64,000 nt of DNA from Aequorivita capsosiphonis DSM 23843 (GTDB taxonomy: Bacteria > Bacteroidota > Bacteroidia > Flavobacteriales > Flavobacteriaceae): assembly GCF_000429125.1 (NCBI RefSeq), contig NZ_KE386849.1:55418-119417 (forward strand). Direction: 5' to 3'. Each line of letters opens with the position of its first letter. Within the stretch, counting starts at the first letter, position 1. The notes beneath the pieces were generated by a model, which searched no databases, had not been told where the DNA came from, and worked only from the letters and a program-made list of their open reading frames with translations. Positions 44,373 to 52,656 of this stretch are shown piece after piece. Made by a program: the position numbers and the translations under genes.

Positions 44373-45182
44373 TTAAATCCAATTAAAATGAAGGTTGAAC
44401 TTTTTAAATTCTTTATCTGCTTTTATTTCTTCTTCTATATACTTGGGTAAATCGTTCTTCCAGGCATCATCTTTCTTTTTACTTTTAAAAACCGAATATG
44501 CATCATCGTCATTTACCATATTCGATGTTGATTTTTTTATAAATGTTTCAGTTTGATCGCAAAAATTTATATTGCAAAACTTAAACAGCTTCCTGACCTC
44601 AGTTTCAGTATTTTGTAGCAAATCATCATAAGAAATTAAATAAAATTGAGTGGGATGCTCTTTTCTCATTTTTAAAAATAAGGCTATTGTTTCTTTCCAT
44701 TTGTTATAGCCAAAAAAATGAGTTACTTTATTTTGATTCTTACTTTGAGCATTTTCCCATTCATCTTTAATAATCCATTGTGGATCAAATTCTTTTGGAA
44801 TTTTCAGCCAAGAGCTTATGACCGGAAAAGGCGATCTTACCAGTCCTATGACTTTAGTATCAGAGTTTTTTAGCAGGTTTTCTACTGAATTGATATAATG
44901 TGTTTCTTTAAAGACCAAGGCCTTTATTTTCGACTTTTCAAATTGTATATTCTTTTTACGGCTGATGGAGATTTCTGCATTAACAAAAGGATCAAGTGTA
45001 TGCAATAATTCATCAAAAAAAACATCTATTTCATTTGCTGTACTTTCATTTGAGAGTTCATAAGGAAACGAATATGCAAAATTAGGTTGAAAACGATAAG
45101 CAACTTCTGGAGAACTATTTAGAATCTGACCCAACCAGCTAGATCCTGAGCGAGGAGCGGAAAACAAGGCTATATTATTCAT
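44373..45182 (-). CDS. Sulfotransferase family protein
   Basis: This 269-residue protein starts MNNIALFSAPRSGSSWLGQILNSS with the PAPS-binding loop SAPRSGSSW at residues 8-16; VIGLVRSPFPVISSWLKIP gives the 3'-phosphate-binding Arg and Ser. Family members move sulfate from PAPS to hydroxyl groups of carbohydrates. The start overlaps the DegT-like gene's end by 8 bases (45175-45182), tying it to the cassette at 44.4-49.2 kb. A second, distant sulfotransferase is at 32768. Confidence 0.85.
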   Translation of the reverse strand: MNNIALFSAPRSGSSWLGQILNSSPEVAYRFQPNFAYSFPYELSNESTANEIDVFFDELLHTLDPFVNAEISISRKKNIQFEKSKIKALVFKETHYINSVENLLKNSDTKVIGLVRSPFPVISSWLKIPKEFDPQWIIKDEWENAQSKNQNKVTHFFGYNKWKETIALFLKMRKEHPTQFYLISYDDLLQNTETEVRKLFKFCNINFCDQTETFIKKSTSNMVNDDDAYSVFKSKKKDDAWKNDLPKYIEEEIKADKEFKKFNLHFNWI

Positions 45183-46146
45183 TAAAAGATTTTAGTACGT
45201 TTATTATTTTTAGCATTTCTAGATTTCCATAGCGTTGATCAAGTGGCAAACATAAGAGGTTTTTTGTTAAATTATATTCAAACGAGTTAGGCGTTGTCCA
45301 TTCTAAAACATTTGGCCAGTAGGTAGGCACATATATTTTATTGTCAATTAATTTTTGCTTAATATCGGAACCATTGGTCAATAAAAGAGGATAACATAAA
45401 GGAACTTCATCTTTTAAAACAAGTAACTTTAATTTGTTTACTGAACAAAATTCACGATGTAAACTCCCATAATTTTGTTGTCGTTTATTTTTGACCTCAT
45501 CATAATCAACCGTACTGAGTATTTTTTCTGTAAATTTCGACATCTTCTTTATCGGTTCATCCTGAAGAGAAATTTCGGTTAGTTGATAATGCGTATAAAA
45601 ATTTTCAGCATCTTGCTCTAGACGTCCCGTAATGTGTGTAAGCCTTTTTAACGAACTATCTCTTTCTAGCTTTATATTTAATTTTATTTCATTATATAAA
45701 AAACCTCCGTCGGATACCCCGAAAAATTTTCTTGGTGAATAAAAAGAAGGGGTACTTTTCTTTGGTTGATAAAAAAAAGCTTGTGCATTATCCAGGATTA
45801 AACGCTCACACTTTAATATCAGTTGCTCAACTATAGAGTTACATAGTCCAAAATAATTTGGATAAATAAAGCCTTCATTTTTCTTTATTGTCGTAAAGTC
45901 AAATATCGGCCTTAATTCATTATCAATGTTGTAGAAAGAATAGGCTATATCCAATTTTCTTAAAGGTTCTAGTGTCGCTTCACAGGTAAAATATGGCAGG
46001 TATATTTTTGAATATTCATTGGTTTTTAGAATATACTCAAGAGCATTCCTGCCTGTATTTACAGCAACAGCCTTATCATGATAAAGAGAACCTAAATCAT
46101 TTAGTTCTAGTTCTAAAAACCCTCCAATTTCTTTATTTTCCATCAT
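45175..46146 (-). CDS. DegT/DnrJ-like PLP aminotransferase, divergent
   Basis: This 323-residue protein is a shortened DegT-type fold: AVNTGRNALEYIL (PLP-phosphate contact), YLPYFTCEATLEPL, LILDNAQAFFYQ with Asp119, and FYSPRKFFGVSDGGFLY with Lys140 at the Schiff-base position. These key residues are kept, so activity is possible, but the rest is poorly conserved and the C-terminal domain is short. Its substrate may be an unusual keto-sugar or a keto acid. It overlaps the ATP-grasp gene by 4 bases (46143-46146). Confidence 0.72.
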   Translation of the reverse strand: MMENKEIGGFLELELNDLGSLYHDKAVAVNTGRNALEYILKTNEYSKIYLPYFTCEATLEPLRKLDIAYSFYNIDNELRPIFDFTTIKKNEGFIYPNYFGLCNSIVEQLILKCERLILDNAQAFFYQPKKSTPSFYSPRKFFGVSDGGFLYNEIKLNIKLERDSSLKRLTHITGRLEQDAENFYTHYQLTEISLQDEPIKKMSKFTEKILSTVDYDEVKNKRQQNYGSLHREFCSVNKLKLLVLKDEVPLCYPLLLTNGSDIKQKLIDNKIYVPTYWPNVLEWTTPNSFEYNLTKNLLCLPLDQRYGNLEMLKIINVLKSFNE

Positions 46147-47351
46147 TTTAATGGCGCTACAATTACTTCGATATATTTTGAATACTCAGAGACTATTTTT
46201 TCCAATTGTTCAGCAGAATCAAATTGAAGAACTAGCGTTCCTATGGCTTCATTAGCCCCTGTAAATGAATTTACCAGGTCGCCTTTCTTAACCCACAAAT
46301 CTACTTCTACAATATACTTATCCAGCGTAGCGTCAATTTTCAGTTCTTTAAATTGTCCTGAATGATTGCTATATAAAATAATTTCGGCCCATTCACTGTT
46401 GTAAACAGGTTGTTGGATTTTTTCGATTTCTTCGCCTAAAGCTGCTTGTACCGCACATGAAATTAAATTAGTTCCCGTTGCATAACGCAAGATTTCCGAA
46501 AGCCGATTGCCACCCCCTCTTGGGGATACCTCCATTATATAAGGAACCCCTTTTTTACTTACCCGTACCTCAATATTATATATGGAGGTCTTCATCTCTA
46601 ATAATCTTATTAAACGCTGTAGTTCATTTTTCAAGTAAATTTGATTTTCTGATGAAATAGTGGACGGCCAACTATAGGCTGAAGGCGTATAAGGATTTGC
46701 CGCATTAGCATCAAAACGTTGATTAGAGAAAGAACAGAAAATTAGATTTCCATCTAATGAAAAACAATCCGAATCAGAAGAAAATCCATCTTGCTCAATA
46801 AATTCCTCTACAATAAACTCTTTAGAAGATGAAAAAGATAAAGCATATTGAAATTTTTCTTCTAACTCACTGAAGTTTTCAACTTTAGAAACCCCTTTAC
46901 TTCCGGCCGAATCTACAGGCTTGACAATAAGGGGAACGTCAAAATTTCTCATATCGTCTAAAGCAATAACGATTGAGTTATATCCTTTAGCTTTCGGAAC
47001 ATTGAAATTGTGTTGGGCTAAAAATTTTCGAAATAAAGCTTTATTTTGTAATAGCTCAATTGATTTGTAAGGGCCCGCACTAGGAAGGTTTAGTTTTTCA
47101 CTTATGTAGGCAGCCGTGATTACACCCGGATCTACAGCAAAAGACATAATACCATCAATTTCAAGCCTTTTTGCCAAATGTAAAACTGCATTTTTATCAG
47201 TGATACTCACATTATGAAATTCATCGGCATATTGATGCGCAATATTATTGGGGAGGTTGTCACAAGTAATAACGTAATAGCCTAACTTCTTAGCCGATTT
47301 TATAATTGGTATTAAGTAGCGTAATCCTCCTAATAATAATATTTTTTTCAT
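46143..47351 (-). CDS. ATP-grasp ligase
   Basis: This 402-residue ATP-grasp protein opens ILLLGGLRYLIPIIKSAKKLG (pre-ATP-grasp Rossmann-like domain), followed by LIVKPVDSAGSKGVSKVENF (the nucleotide-binding loop), FIVEEFIEQDGFSSDS and YIMEVSPRGGGNRLSEIL (metal-binding Glu and following residues). Such enzymes join a carboxylate to an amine through an acyl phosphate, for example adding an amino acid to a sugar amine. It is coupled to the DegT-like gene. The acceptor is unknown. Confidence 0.83.
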   Translation of the reverse strand: MKKILLLGGLRYLIPIIKSAKKLGYYVITCDNLPNNIAHQYADEFHNVSITDKNAVLHLAKRLEIDGIMSFAVDPGVITAAYISEKLNLPSAGPYKSIELLQNKALFRKFLAQHNFNVPKAKGYNSIVIALDDMRNFDVPLIVKPVDSAGSKGVSKVENFSELEEKFQYALSFSSSKEFIVEEFIEQDGFSSDSDCFSLDGNLIFCSFSNQRFDANAANPYTPSAYSWPSTISSENQIYLKNELQRLIRLLEMKTSIYNIEVRVSKKGVPYIMEVSPRGGGNRLSEILRYATGTNLISCAVQAALGEEIEKIQQPVYNSEWAEIILYSNHSGQFKELKIDATLDKYIVEVDLWVKKGDLVNSFTGANEAIGTLVLQFDSAEQLEKIVSEYSKYIEVIVAPLK

Positions 47352-47763
47352 TGCTGATTATTTTGAACGCTCAAAAATAGGTTTAAAATTACCTTCACCA
47401 GATTTTTTTTTAAGAAAGGATTTTTTATACGGACTTTGTAATATTCGCGATAAACAACAGGATTTAAATATTTATTGGTCATCTCTTAGTCTCTAATTTA
47501 ATGTCAGATTTCGAATTTACAATGATACGATTTTTAGAGATAATGAAGATGCGTTTTATGATGTGTATTGGTTTGTTGTTAATAGCTTCTTAAATTTCTA
47601 TCAAGCAAATAAGTAATTCTCATCAAAATTGCATCAGCAGATTTTTAGAGAGAATGAAGGCTTCAATTGCATCAGCTACTAACCAATATAAAGACTCTTA
47701 AAAGTCAAGTGGAATAAAATTATGGAATGAGAAGAATTAGTAGCAAATAGCTTAGTATTAAAA
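47352..47763. other. 412-base gap inside the BKACE/ATP-grasp cassette
   Basis: No intact gene. On the plus strand a protein-like run without a start codon (NDTIFRDNEDAFYDVYWFVV, then a stop at the codon after YQANK) lies at about 47485-47626, and a similar phrase IFRENEGF follows it. I could not relate it to a family. The gap may hold a promoter for the ATP-grasp/DegT/sulfotransferase genes; no clear TAnnTTTG pair was found. Confidence 0.35.
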
Positions 47764-48417
47764 TCATTTATTCTCTCTAACAAGCTTACACGGATTACCA
47801 TACGCAACAACATTTGATGGAATATCCTTTGTTACCACGCTGCCAGCGCCTATTATGGTATTGCTCCCAATGGTAACTCCGTCAATAATCACACATCCAG
47901 AACCTAAAAGAGATCCTTTTCCGATTTCAACTCTACCAGAAATCACAACTCCGGGGTTAATATCTACAAAATCTGAAATTATACAGTGATGACCGATCAG
48001 AACACCTCTTTTAATGGAGAGACCGAAACCTAAAATTGTTTGCGAACTAATAACAACTTTTTGCTCTATAAAGTTTCCATTTCCGAGTTTAGCAGAAGGT
48101 GCAATCGAACTTGAACTATGAATAATGTTACAATAATTAGATTTTTGGATATTATGATTTTCCAGAAAATAATTAAAAACGGGTATTTTATTTTTAGAAT
48201 TAGTAACTCCAAAAATCGAAGGGTATTTTTTAGAAGGAGAACTACCCTTAGGTTGCCTGTTGAACTCAATACTTTTAACAGGCGTAAATGGCTCTATCTC
48301 CCGGTCTAAATTAGAAAAAACATCAATTTCTTCAGTTATCTCCTCTTCCATAAGTATATCTGCAATAACACTAAAAACATAAACGGAAGTTCCTAATACC
48401 TGAATTCTATCAAACAT
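47764..48417 (-). CDS. NeuD/PglD-like sugar O/N-acyltransferase (left-handed beta-helix)
   Basis: This 217-residue protein has an N-terminal Rossmann-like segment (FDRIQVLGTSVYVFSVIADI) and hexapeptide repeats from about residue 105 (LGNGNFIEQKVVISSQTILG, IGHHCIISDFVDINPGVVIS, IIGAGSVVTKDIPSNVVAYG, NPCKLVR at the end). It belongs to the NeuD/PglD group, which acylates sugars from acetyl-CoA or other acyl-CoA. Its ATG overlaps the BKACE stop by 8 bases. BKACE can make acyl-CoA products, so the acyl donor here may be something other than acetyl-CoA; that is inference. Confidence 0.82.
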   Translation of the reverse strand: MFDRIQVLGTSVYVFSVIADILMEEEITEEIDVFSNLDREIEPFTPVKSIEFNRQPKGSSPSKKYPSIFGVTNSKNKIPVFNYFLENHNIQKSNYCNIIHSSSSIAPSAKLGNGNFIEQKVVISSQTILGFGLSIKRGVLIGHHCIISDFVDINPGVVISGRVEIGKGSLLGSGCVIIDGVTIGSNTIIGAGSVVTKDIPSNVVAYGNPCKLVRENK

Positions 48418-49249
48418 ATTGCTTCCGATTATAAAATCCTAGTTGGCCAAATTCTTCAGATTTAAAAAATTCTTTCCCGTTTATTTCAATTAACCTATGG
48501 ACACGTTCAATCAATTCAATATTAGTAGCCAACCTACTTCTCTTTCGGTCCCACCATATATTATCTTCAATCCCAACCCGAACATTATAACCCATTGAAA
48601 TTGCTGCCGAATTAACCGCTAATTGTTCTGCACCTAAACCTGCCAAGGCTACAAAATGATCTGAAGGAATTTCATTTAGGGCAGTTCCTATATGACTAAA
48701 AGAGTTTTGAAGCCCCGCAATATTACCGAATAATAGATTCCAATAGAATGGACCTTCCATATATCCTTTATTTATTAAATATTTACCGTAATTAATCATT
48801 CCCAAATCAAAGCATTCCAGTTCTGGTATGACTCCATTTTCTTGCATTTTTTTTGCTAATTGAACAATCATATCAGGACTGTTAACGGAAGCCTGAGATA
48901 CAAAGTTAAGGGAAGATAAGGTGAGGGAGCACATATCCGGTTTTAAATCTATTACAGCTGCTCTTTTTTCGAACTCTGGAAAATCACGTCCTGAAGTACT
49001 ACCACATATTACTAGATGCGGACAATGTTTACGAACACCTTCAAAAATATCACGATAGACTTCCGGCCTCCAAGTTGGTACACCATCCAACTCACGGGCA
49101 TGCAAATGCGCTATAGTAATTCCTAATTCATAGGCCTCATGAGTCTGTTCTATAATTTCGTTCGGTGAAACGGGAACATGCGGAGTTAGCTCTTTAGTGG
49201 GAATCATACCCGTAGGACAAAAATTTATTATTACTTTGTTGTTAGCCAT
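48410..49249 (-). CDS. BKACE-family beta-keto acid cleavage enzyme (DUF849)
   Basis: This 279-residue TIM-barrel protein carries the BKACE pattern: VIINFCPTGMIPTKELTPHV at the start, IAHLHARE with His48 and His50 (zinc ligands), VICGSTSGRDF, and YNVRVGIEDNIW with Glu228 and Asp229. BKACE enzymes condense a beta-keto acid with acetyl-CoA and split it into acetoacetate and an acyl-CoA, the founding member being the 3-keto-5-aminohexanoate cleavage enzyme of lysine fermentation. Such an enzyme in a polysaccharide locus is unusual. It is coupled to the acyltransferase by an 8-base overlap, suggesting it supplies that enzyme's acyl-CoA. Confidence 0.88.
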   Translation of the reverse strand: MANNKVIINFCPTGMIPTKELTPHVPVSPNEIIEQTHEAYELGITIAHLHARELDGVPTWRPEVYRDIFEGVRKHCPHLVICGSTSGRDFPEFEKRAAVIDLKPDMCSLTLSSLNFVSQASVNSPDMIVQLAKKMQENGVIPELECFDLGMINYGKYLINKGYMEGPFYWNLLFGNIAGLQNSFSHIGTALNEIPSDHFVALAGLGAEQLAVNSAAISMGYNVRVGIEDNIWWDRKRSRLATNIELIERVHRLIEINGKEFFKSEEFGQLGFYNRKQYV

Positions 49250-49779
49250 TCTTCTATATTTTTCCTTTGCAGCGTTGGTTATAATAAACGAGTTAGAAGA
49301 GAAATTCCTGTAAAAATCATTAAGTTTTTATCATTTCTCTTGTTTTCTCCTAACTTAGTAAAAATTTTCTAAGGAAAGAAAGTTACACTTTCTTCTAACA
49401 ATATAAAATCCTTTGTAGGATTTCTTATTATTTCTTCTCAATTTAATAGAATAAATTACCGACAATAATAGCCTAAGACTTTAAAAGAAGAGAAAAAAAT
49501 TTTCTATAATACATTAGTGTCCGATTAAATATTATAAAATTCTTTTGGGCCAAAGATAATAGGTATCTATAACATTTGTATTAAGTTGACACCTTGCTAA
49601 TAAGTGTAGCATTGAGAGTTAATAACTAAAAGTATGCTTAAATAATTTCCTAAATCAACATATTAAGAAGCAAGACTTAGATCAGTTCAATCCTGATAGC
49701 TATGGGGACAGTCAGCCCTAACCTGTATTTTAGGTATTGGTGGGCCTTACATCTTAGGCGGCCAAAATTAATTATAACA
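49250..49779. other. 530-base gap before the BKACE cassette
   Basis: AT-rich with no gene. A weak minus-strand hairpin, AAATCC/GGATTT, lies near 49407-49422 and could terminate the dTDP-sugar transcript. An isolated phrase ACATTAGTGTCCGATTAAA near 49511-49529 resembles insertion-sequence ends in general style, but no matching partner end is present. A promoter for the BKACE cassette probably lies here; I cannot point to it. Confidence 0.35.
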
Positions 49780-50856
49780 TTAAACTAGTTTCTGAATAAG
49801 CTGGCAAATTCGTTCCACCTCAACTACAGCAAGATCGTAATATAGTGGCAGGCATAACACTCGTTTCGCAATATCTTCTGTCACAGTCATCTCTGTATCG
49901 GGTAAATAAGGCAATACTTTAGCCAAGGAAGGATAAAAATAGCGCCTAACATAAATATCATCTTTGGCTAATCCTTCTTTGACTTTTAAGATCACTTCCT
50001 CACTTTCCAAAAGAATAGGAAAATACGCATAGTTTAATGAAGCTTTATCATGCCAAGTCGGAATTCGGTATGAAAGATTTTCTAAGCCCTTATGATAAGC
50101 TTCCGTAAGTTTTTTACGTTGGTTATGAATTTTGGGTATGTGCGGGAAGTTCGCCAATCCCATAGCAGCGTGAAACTCAGAATTTTTACCGTTAATCCCC
50201 AACTCATTAAAAGCTTCTGTACCGGCAAAGCCGAAATTACGCATAGAAGTTAACTTTTTCAGTACTATTGGGTTTTTTGTAACAATTAATCCACCTTCCC
50301 CTGAATGATACAATTTAGTAGCATGTAGGCTACATATACTTATGTCACCAAACTCAAAAATAGAACGTCCATATAATTCAACGCCAAACGCGTGAGCGCC
50401 GTCATAAATAACCTTGAGGCTGTGCTTTTTCGCTATTTTTTCAATTGCTAGCACGTCACAGGGATTACCATAAACATGCGTAGCTAAAATAGCAGTAGTC
50501 TTATCAGTGATGGCCGCTTCTATTTTTGTGGTATCTATGTTTAATGAATCTACATCAATCTCTACAAACACAGGGGAGCATCCCTCCCACACAATACTAC
50601 TGGTGGTGGCAACAAAGGAGAAAGGAGTAGTAATAATTTCACCTTTTAAATCTAATGCTTTAATGGCTATTTGTAAAGCAATCGTACCGTTAGTGACAAA
50701 AAGTAAATTCTCAACTTTTAAATAATTGCTTAATAGCTCTTCCAATTCACTTGCCATAGGCCCCATATTAGTTACCCAATGGGATTCCCAAATTCTATCT
50801 AAATACTTTTCGTATTCGTTTTTCGGAGGTAAAAAAGGTTTTGTAATTGGAATCAT
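49780..50856 (-). CDS. DegT/DnrJ/EryC1/StrS sugar aminotransferase
   Basis: This 358-residue PLP enzyme opens MIPITKPFLPPKNEYEKYL and has FVTNGTIALQIAIKAL, TTPFSFVATTSSIVW, VIYDGAHAFGV with Asp152, and SICSLHATKLYHSGEGG with the Schiff-base Lys181. It is most like aminotransferases acting on dTDP-4-keto- or 3-keto-6-deoxyhexoses (VioA, FdtB, QdtB types). Next to rfbA and rfbB it should make a dTDP-amino-6-deoxyhexose. Whether the amine is at C3 or C4 cannot be decided here; no ketoisomerase gene is seen, which favours C4. Confidence 0.87.
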   Translation of the reverse strand: MIPITKPFLPPKNEYEKYLDRIWESHWVTNMGPMASELEELLSNYLKVENLLFVTNGTIALQIAIKALDLKGEIITTPFSFVATTSSIVWEGCSPVFVEIDVDSLNIDTTKIEAAITDKTTAILATHVYGNPCDVLAIEKIAKKHSLKVIYDGAHAFGVELYGRSIFEFGDISICSLHATKLYHSGEGGLIVTKNPIVLKKLTSMRNFGFAGTEAFNELGINGKNSEFHAAMGLANFPHIPKIHNQRKKLTEAYHKGLENLSYRIPTWHDKASLNYAYFPILLESEEVILKVKEGLAKDDIYVRRYFYPSLAKVLPYLPDTEMTVTEDIAKRVLCLPLYYDLAVVEVERICQLIQKLV

Positions 50857-50895
50857 ATTAGATGCGAATTAAATGCGAATTTACGCAAATTGATG
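50857..50895. repeat. GCGAATT-type spacer repeat
   Basis: The 39-base spacer between rfbA and the aminotransferase gene consists of GCGAATT-like units (ATGCGAATTAAATGCGAATTT and degenerate continuations). The same unit occurs at 51775-51818 and in the two blocks flanking the truncated S23-like gene. Confidence 0.5.
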
Positions 50896-51774
50896 CTAAT
50901 TTGGTCGTTCTAATATTTCTTTCAAATAAGTATAATAATCTCCTTTTTTACCAGCAATATCTTTTACCAATTGTTCTTTAGAAATCCATCTATAACGCAA
51001 AGCAATCTCCTCCAAACAAGCAATTTTTAATCCTGTACGCTTTTCTACTGCTTTTACAAATTCCGTAGCTTCGGTTAAGGCCTCGTGCGTTCCGGTATCT
51101 AACCAGGCAAAACCCCTACTTAGAATTTGAAGTTTCAAATTTTCCTGTTCAAGATATTCTTGGTTTACAGAGGTAATTTCTAATTCTCCCCGGTGCGATG
51201 GTTTAACATTTTTAGCAATATCTATTACCGAGTTAGGGTAAAAATACAGGCCAACCACAGCATAATTGGATTTTGGGTGTTTCGGTTTTTCTTCTATGCT
51301 AATAACGTTTTTGTCTTTATCGAATTCTGCAACACCATAACGCTCCGGATCGTTAACATAATTACCAAAAACAATGGCTTTTCCTTCTTTTTCAACAGTA
51401 TTTACCGTTTCCTTTAGTATTTTTTGCAAACCAGCGCCATAAAATATATTGTCTCCCAAAACCAGGCAAACGTCATCGTTACCAATAAATTCCTCCCCTA
51501 AAATAAACGCCTGCGCTAACCCATCTGGACTAGGCTGTTCTTTATAACTTAATTCTATGCCAAGTCGCTTTCCATCTCCTAAAAGTTCTTTAAAATTAGG
51601 CAGATCGTGCGGGGTGGATATAATCAGAACTTCTTTAATTCCAGCTAACATTAAAACAGAAAGCGGATAATAAATCATAGGTTTATCATAAATGGGTAGT
51701 AACTGTTTACTCACAGCTAAAGTTAATGGATGTAAACGGGTACCGGAGCCTCCGGCTAAGATTATGCCTTTCAT
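50896..51774 (-). CDS. rfbA: Glucose-1-phosphate thymidylyltransferase
   Basis: This 292-residue enzyme has [20 protein letters not shown] (signature G-x-G-T-R-L), [28 protein letters not shown] and ITSVNQEYL. Length and motifs are those of RmlA/RfbA. It converts glucose-1-phosphate and dTTP to dTDP-glucose, the substrate of the rfbB product at 52657. rfbC and rfbD (rhamnose branch) are not in this window, so the pathway here probably leads to the amino sugar made by the adjacent DegT enzyme. Confidence 0.96.
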   Translation of the reverse strand: MKGIILAGGSGTRLHPLTLAVSKQLLPIYDKPMIYYPLSVLMLAGIKEVLIISTPHDLPNFKELLGDGKRLGIELSYKEQPSPDGLAQAFILGEEFIGNDDVCLVLGDNIFYGAGLQKILKETVNTVEKEGKAIVFGNYVNDPERYGVAEFDKDKNVISIEEKPKHPKSNYAVVGLYFYPNSVIDIAKNVKPSHRGELEITSVNQEYLEQENLKLQILSRGFAWLDTGTHEALTEATEFVKAVEKRTGLKIACLEEIALRYRWISKEQLVKDIAGKKGDYYTYLKEILERPN

Positions 51775-51818
51775 TTTAATGCTAATTTTTGCGAATTGTG
51801 CGAATTACGCGAATTGTG
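51775..51818. repeat. GCGAATT-type spacer repeat
   Basis: Three GCGAATT units (TTGCGAATTGTGCGAATTAC, then GCGAATTGTG) fill the spacer between rfbA and the GxxExxY gene. The spacing of the units is 8-10 bases. Confidence 0.55.
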
Positions 51819-52202
51819 TTAACTTGTTTTGTTTAATATTCTTTTATAATTCAACGATGGTTCTCCAAAGTTTACTAAAATGCCCAATCTATAGTTTGTA
51901 GCTTTTAAATAGTTTTTCACCTGCTGATAAAAGATAAATGGAACGTTGTTTACTGCTTTTAATTCAATTATAATTTTGTCATAACAGATAAAGTCAGCGC
52001 GGTATTTTTTCTTTAGTTTCTTTTCTTCGTAAAACAAATCCAGAACAACCTCTTTTTTAAATGGAATATTTTGATTCCCAAACTCCCGTTCCAATGCTTC
52101 CTGATATACGGCTTCAAAAAAACCCGGGCCCAATGCCGAATGCACTTTCATACAAGCACCAATAATCTTATAGCTCTCCTCCTTATAAATTATTTCTGGC
52201 AT
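51819..52202 (-). CDS. GxxExxY family protein
   Basis: This 127-residue protein has the naming motif GFFEAVY in HSALGPGFFEAVYQEALERE and a nuclease-like beta-sheet segment, KYRADFICYDKIIIELKAVN, with Asp, Glu and Lys in PD-(D/E)xK order (RADF, IIELKA). The biochemical role is unknown; the fold is predicted to be a restriction-endonuclease-like core. These genes are often scattered singly in Bacteroidetes genomes near S23-like genes and repeats, as here. It interrupts the dTDP-sugar set and is probably an inserted passenger. Confidence 0.85.
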   Translation of the reverse strand: MPEIIYKEESYKIIGACMKVHSALGPGFFEAVYQEALEREFGNQNIPFKKEVVLDLFYEEKKLKKKYRADFICYDKIIIELKAVNNVPFIFYQQVKNYLKATNYRLGILVNFGEPSLNYKRILNKTS

Positions 52203-52257
52203 AATCCATATTATATCGTATTATCGTCATTTCAAATAATTCATCCAAATACTAAGA

Positions 52258-52341
52258 GGCCTAACTCGCCCATTCGCCTCATCGCCTAACTCGCCATTTC
52301 GCCCCATCGCATAAATTCGCATTAATTCGTATAATTCGCAT
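52258..52341. repeat. TCGCC/TTCGC degenerate tandem repeats (block 1)
   Basis: A run of units of about 8-10 bases such as CTAACTCGCC, CATTCGCC, TCATCGCC, CATTTCGCC and CATCGCATAAATTCGCAT. It abuts the premature stop of the truncated S23-like gene. Read on the minus strand the unit is GGCGAAT(T), the same as in the neighbouring spacers. Confidence 0.65.
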
Positions 52342-52521
52342 CTATTTCCGCCATGCTTCAGCTAAGTTAACAGAAACTGAACGTGACGAACGTCTTACTT
52401 GATCAGTCAAAGAATACCTTTCCTCTTTTGGAAAAATCTTGGTCAAGTGAAAAATAGCCATCCCTCCTTTAAAAGATAGTTGGTATACTTTTAAATCCCT
52501 ATGTGTACTAATTTTCTCCAT
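52342..52521 (-). pseudogene. Truncated four-helix bundle (S23-like) gene
   Basis: A 59-codon frame starts ATG at 52521 and reads MEKISTHRDLKVYQLSFKGG, then FHLTKIFPKEERYSLTDQV, RRSSRSVSVNLAEAWRK, stop (TAG at 52344-52342). The two blocks QLSFKGG and RRSSRSVSVNLAEAWRK are the first half of the S23/four-helix bundle family, whose members are about 115-130 residues. The second half is missing, and repeat block 1 begins immediately past the stop. It may still make a half-protein. Confidence 0.8.
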
Positions 52522-52544
52522 TTATAATATTCTCACTATATCTT

Positions 52545-52640
52545 AATTCGCCCTTTCGCCTAATTCGCTACTTCGCCCAGTCGCCTGATTCGCCCCATCG
52601 CCCTTTTCGCCAATTCGCCCCGTTCGCCTAATTCGCGCCT
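52545..52640. repeat. TTCGCC degenerate tandem repeats (block 2)
   Basis: About eleven units such as AATTCGCC, CTTTCGCC, TAATTCGC, TACTTCGCC, CAGTCGCC, TGATTCGCC, CCATCGCCC and TTTTCGCC lie between the truncated S23-like gene and rfbB. Together with block 1 it brackets the gene fragment. Confidence 0.7.
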
Positions 52641-52656
52641 ATTAGCATCAATTCAT

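Noticed and set aside
49511..49529. Insertion-sequence-like end ACATTAGTGTCCGATTAAA
   Set aside because: No partner inverted end, no transposase remnant and no target duplication could be found nearby.
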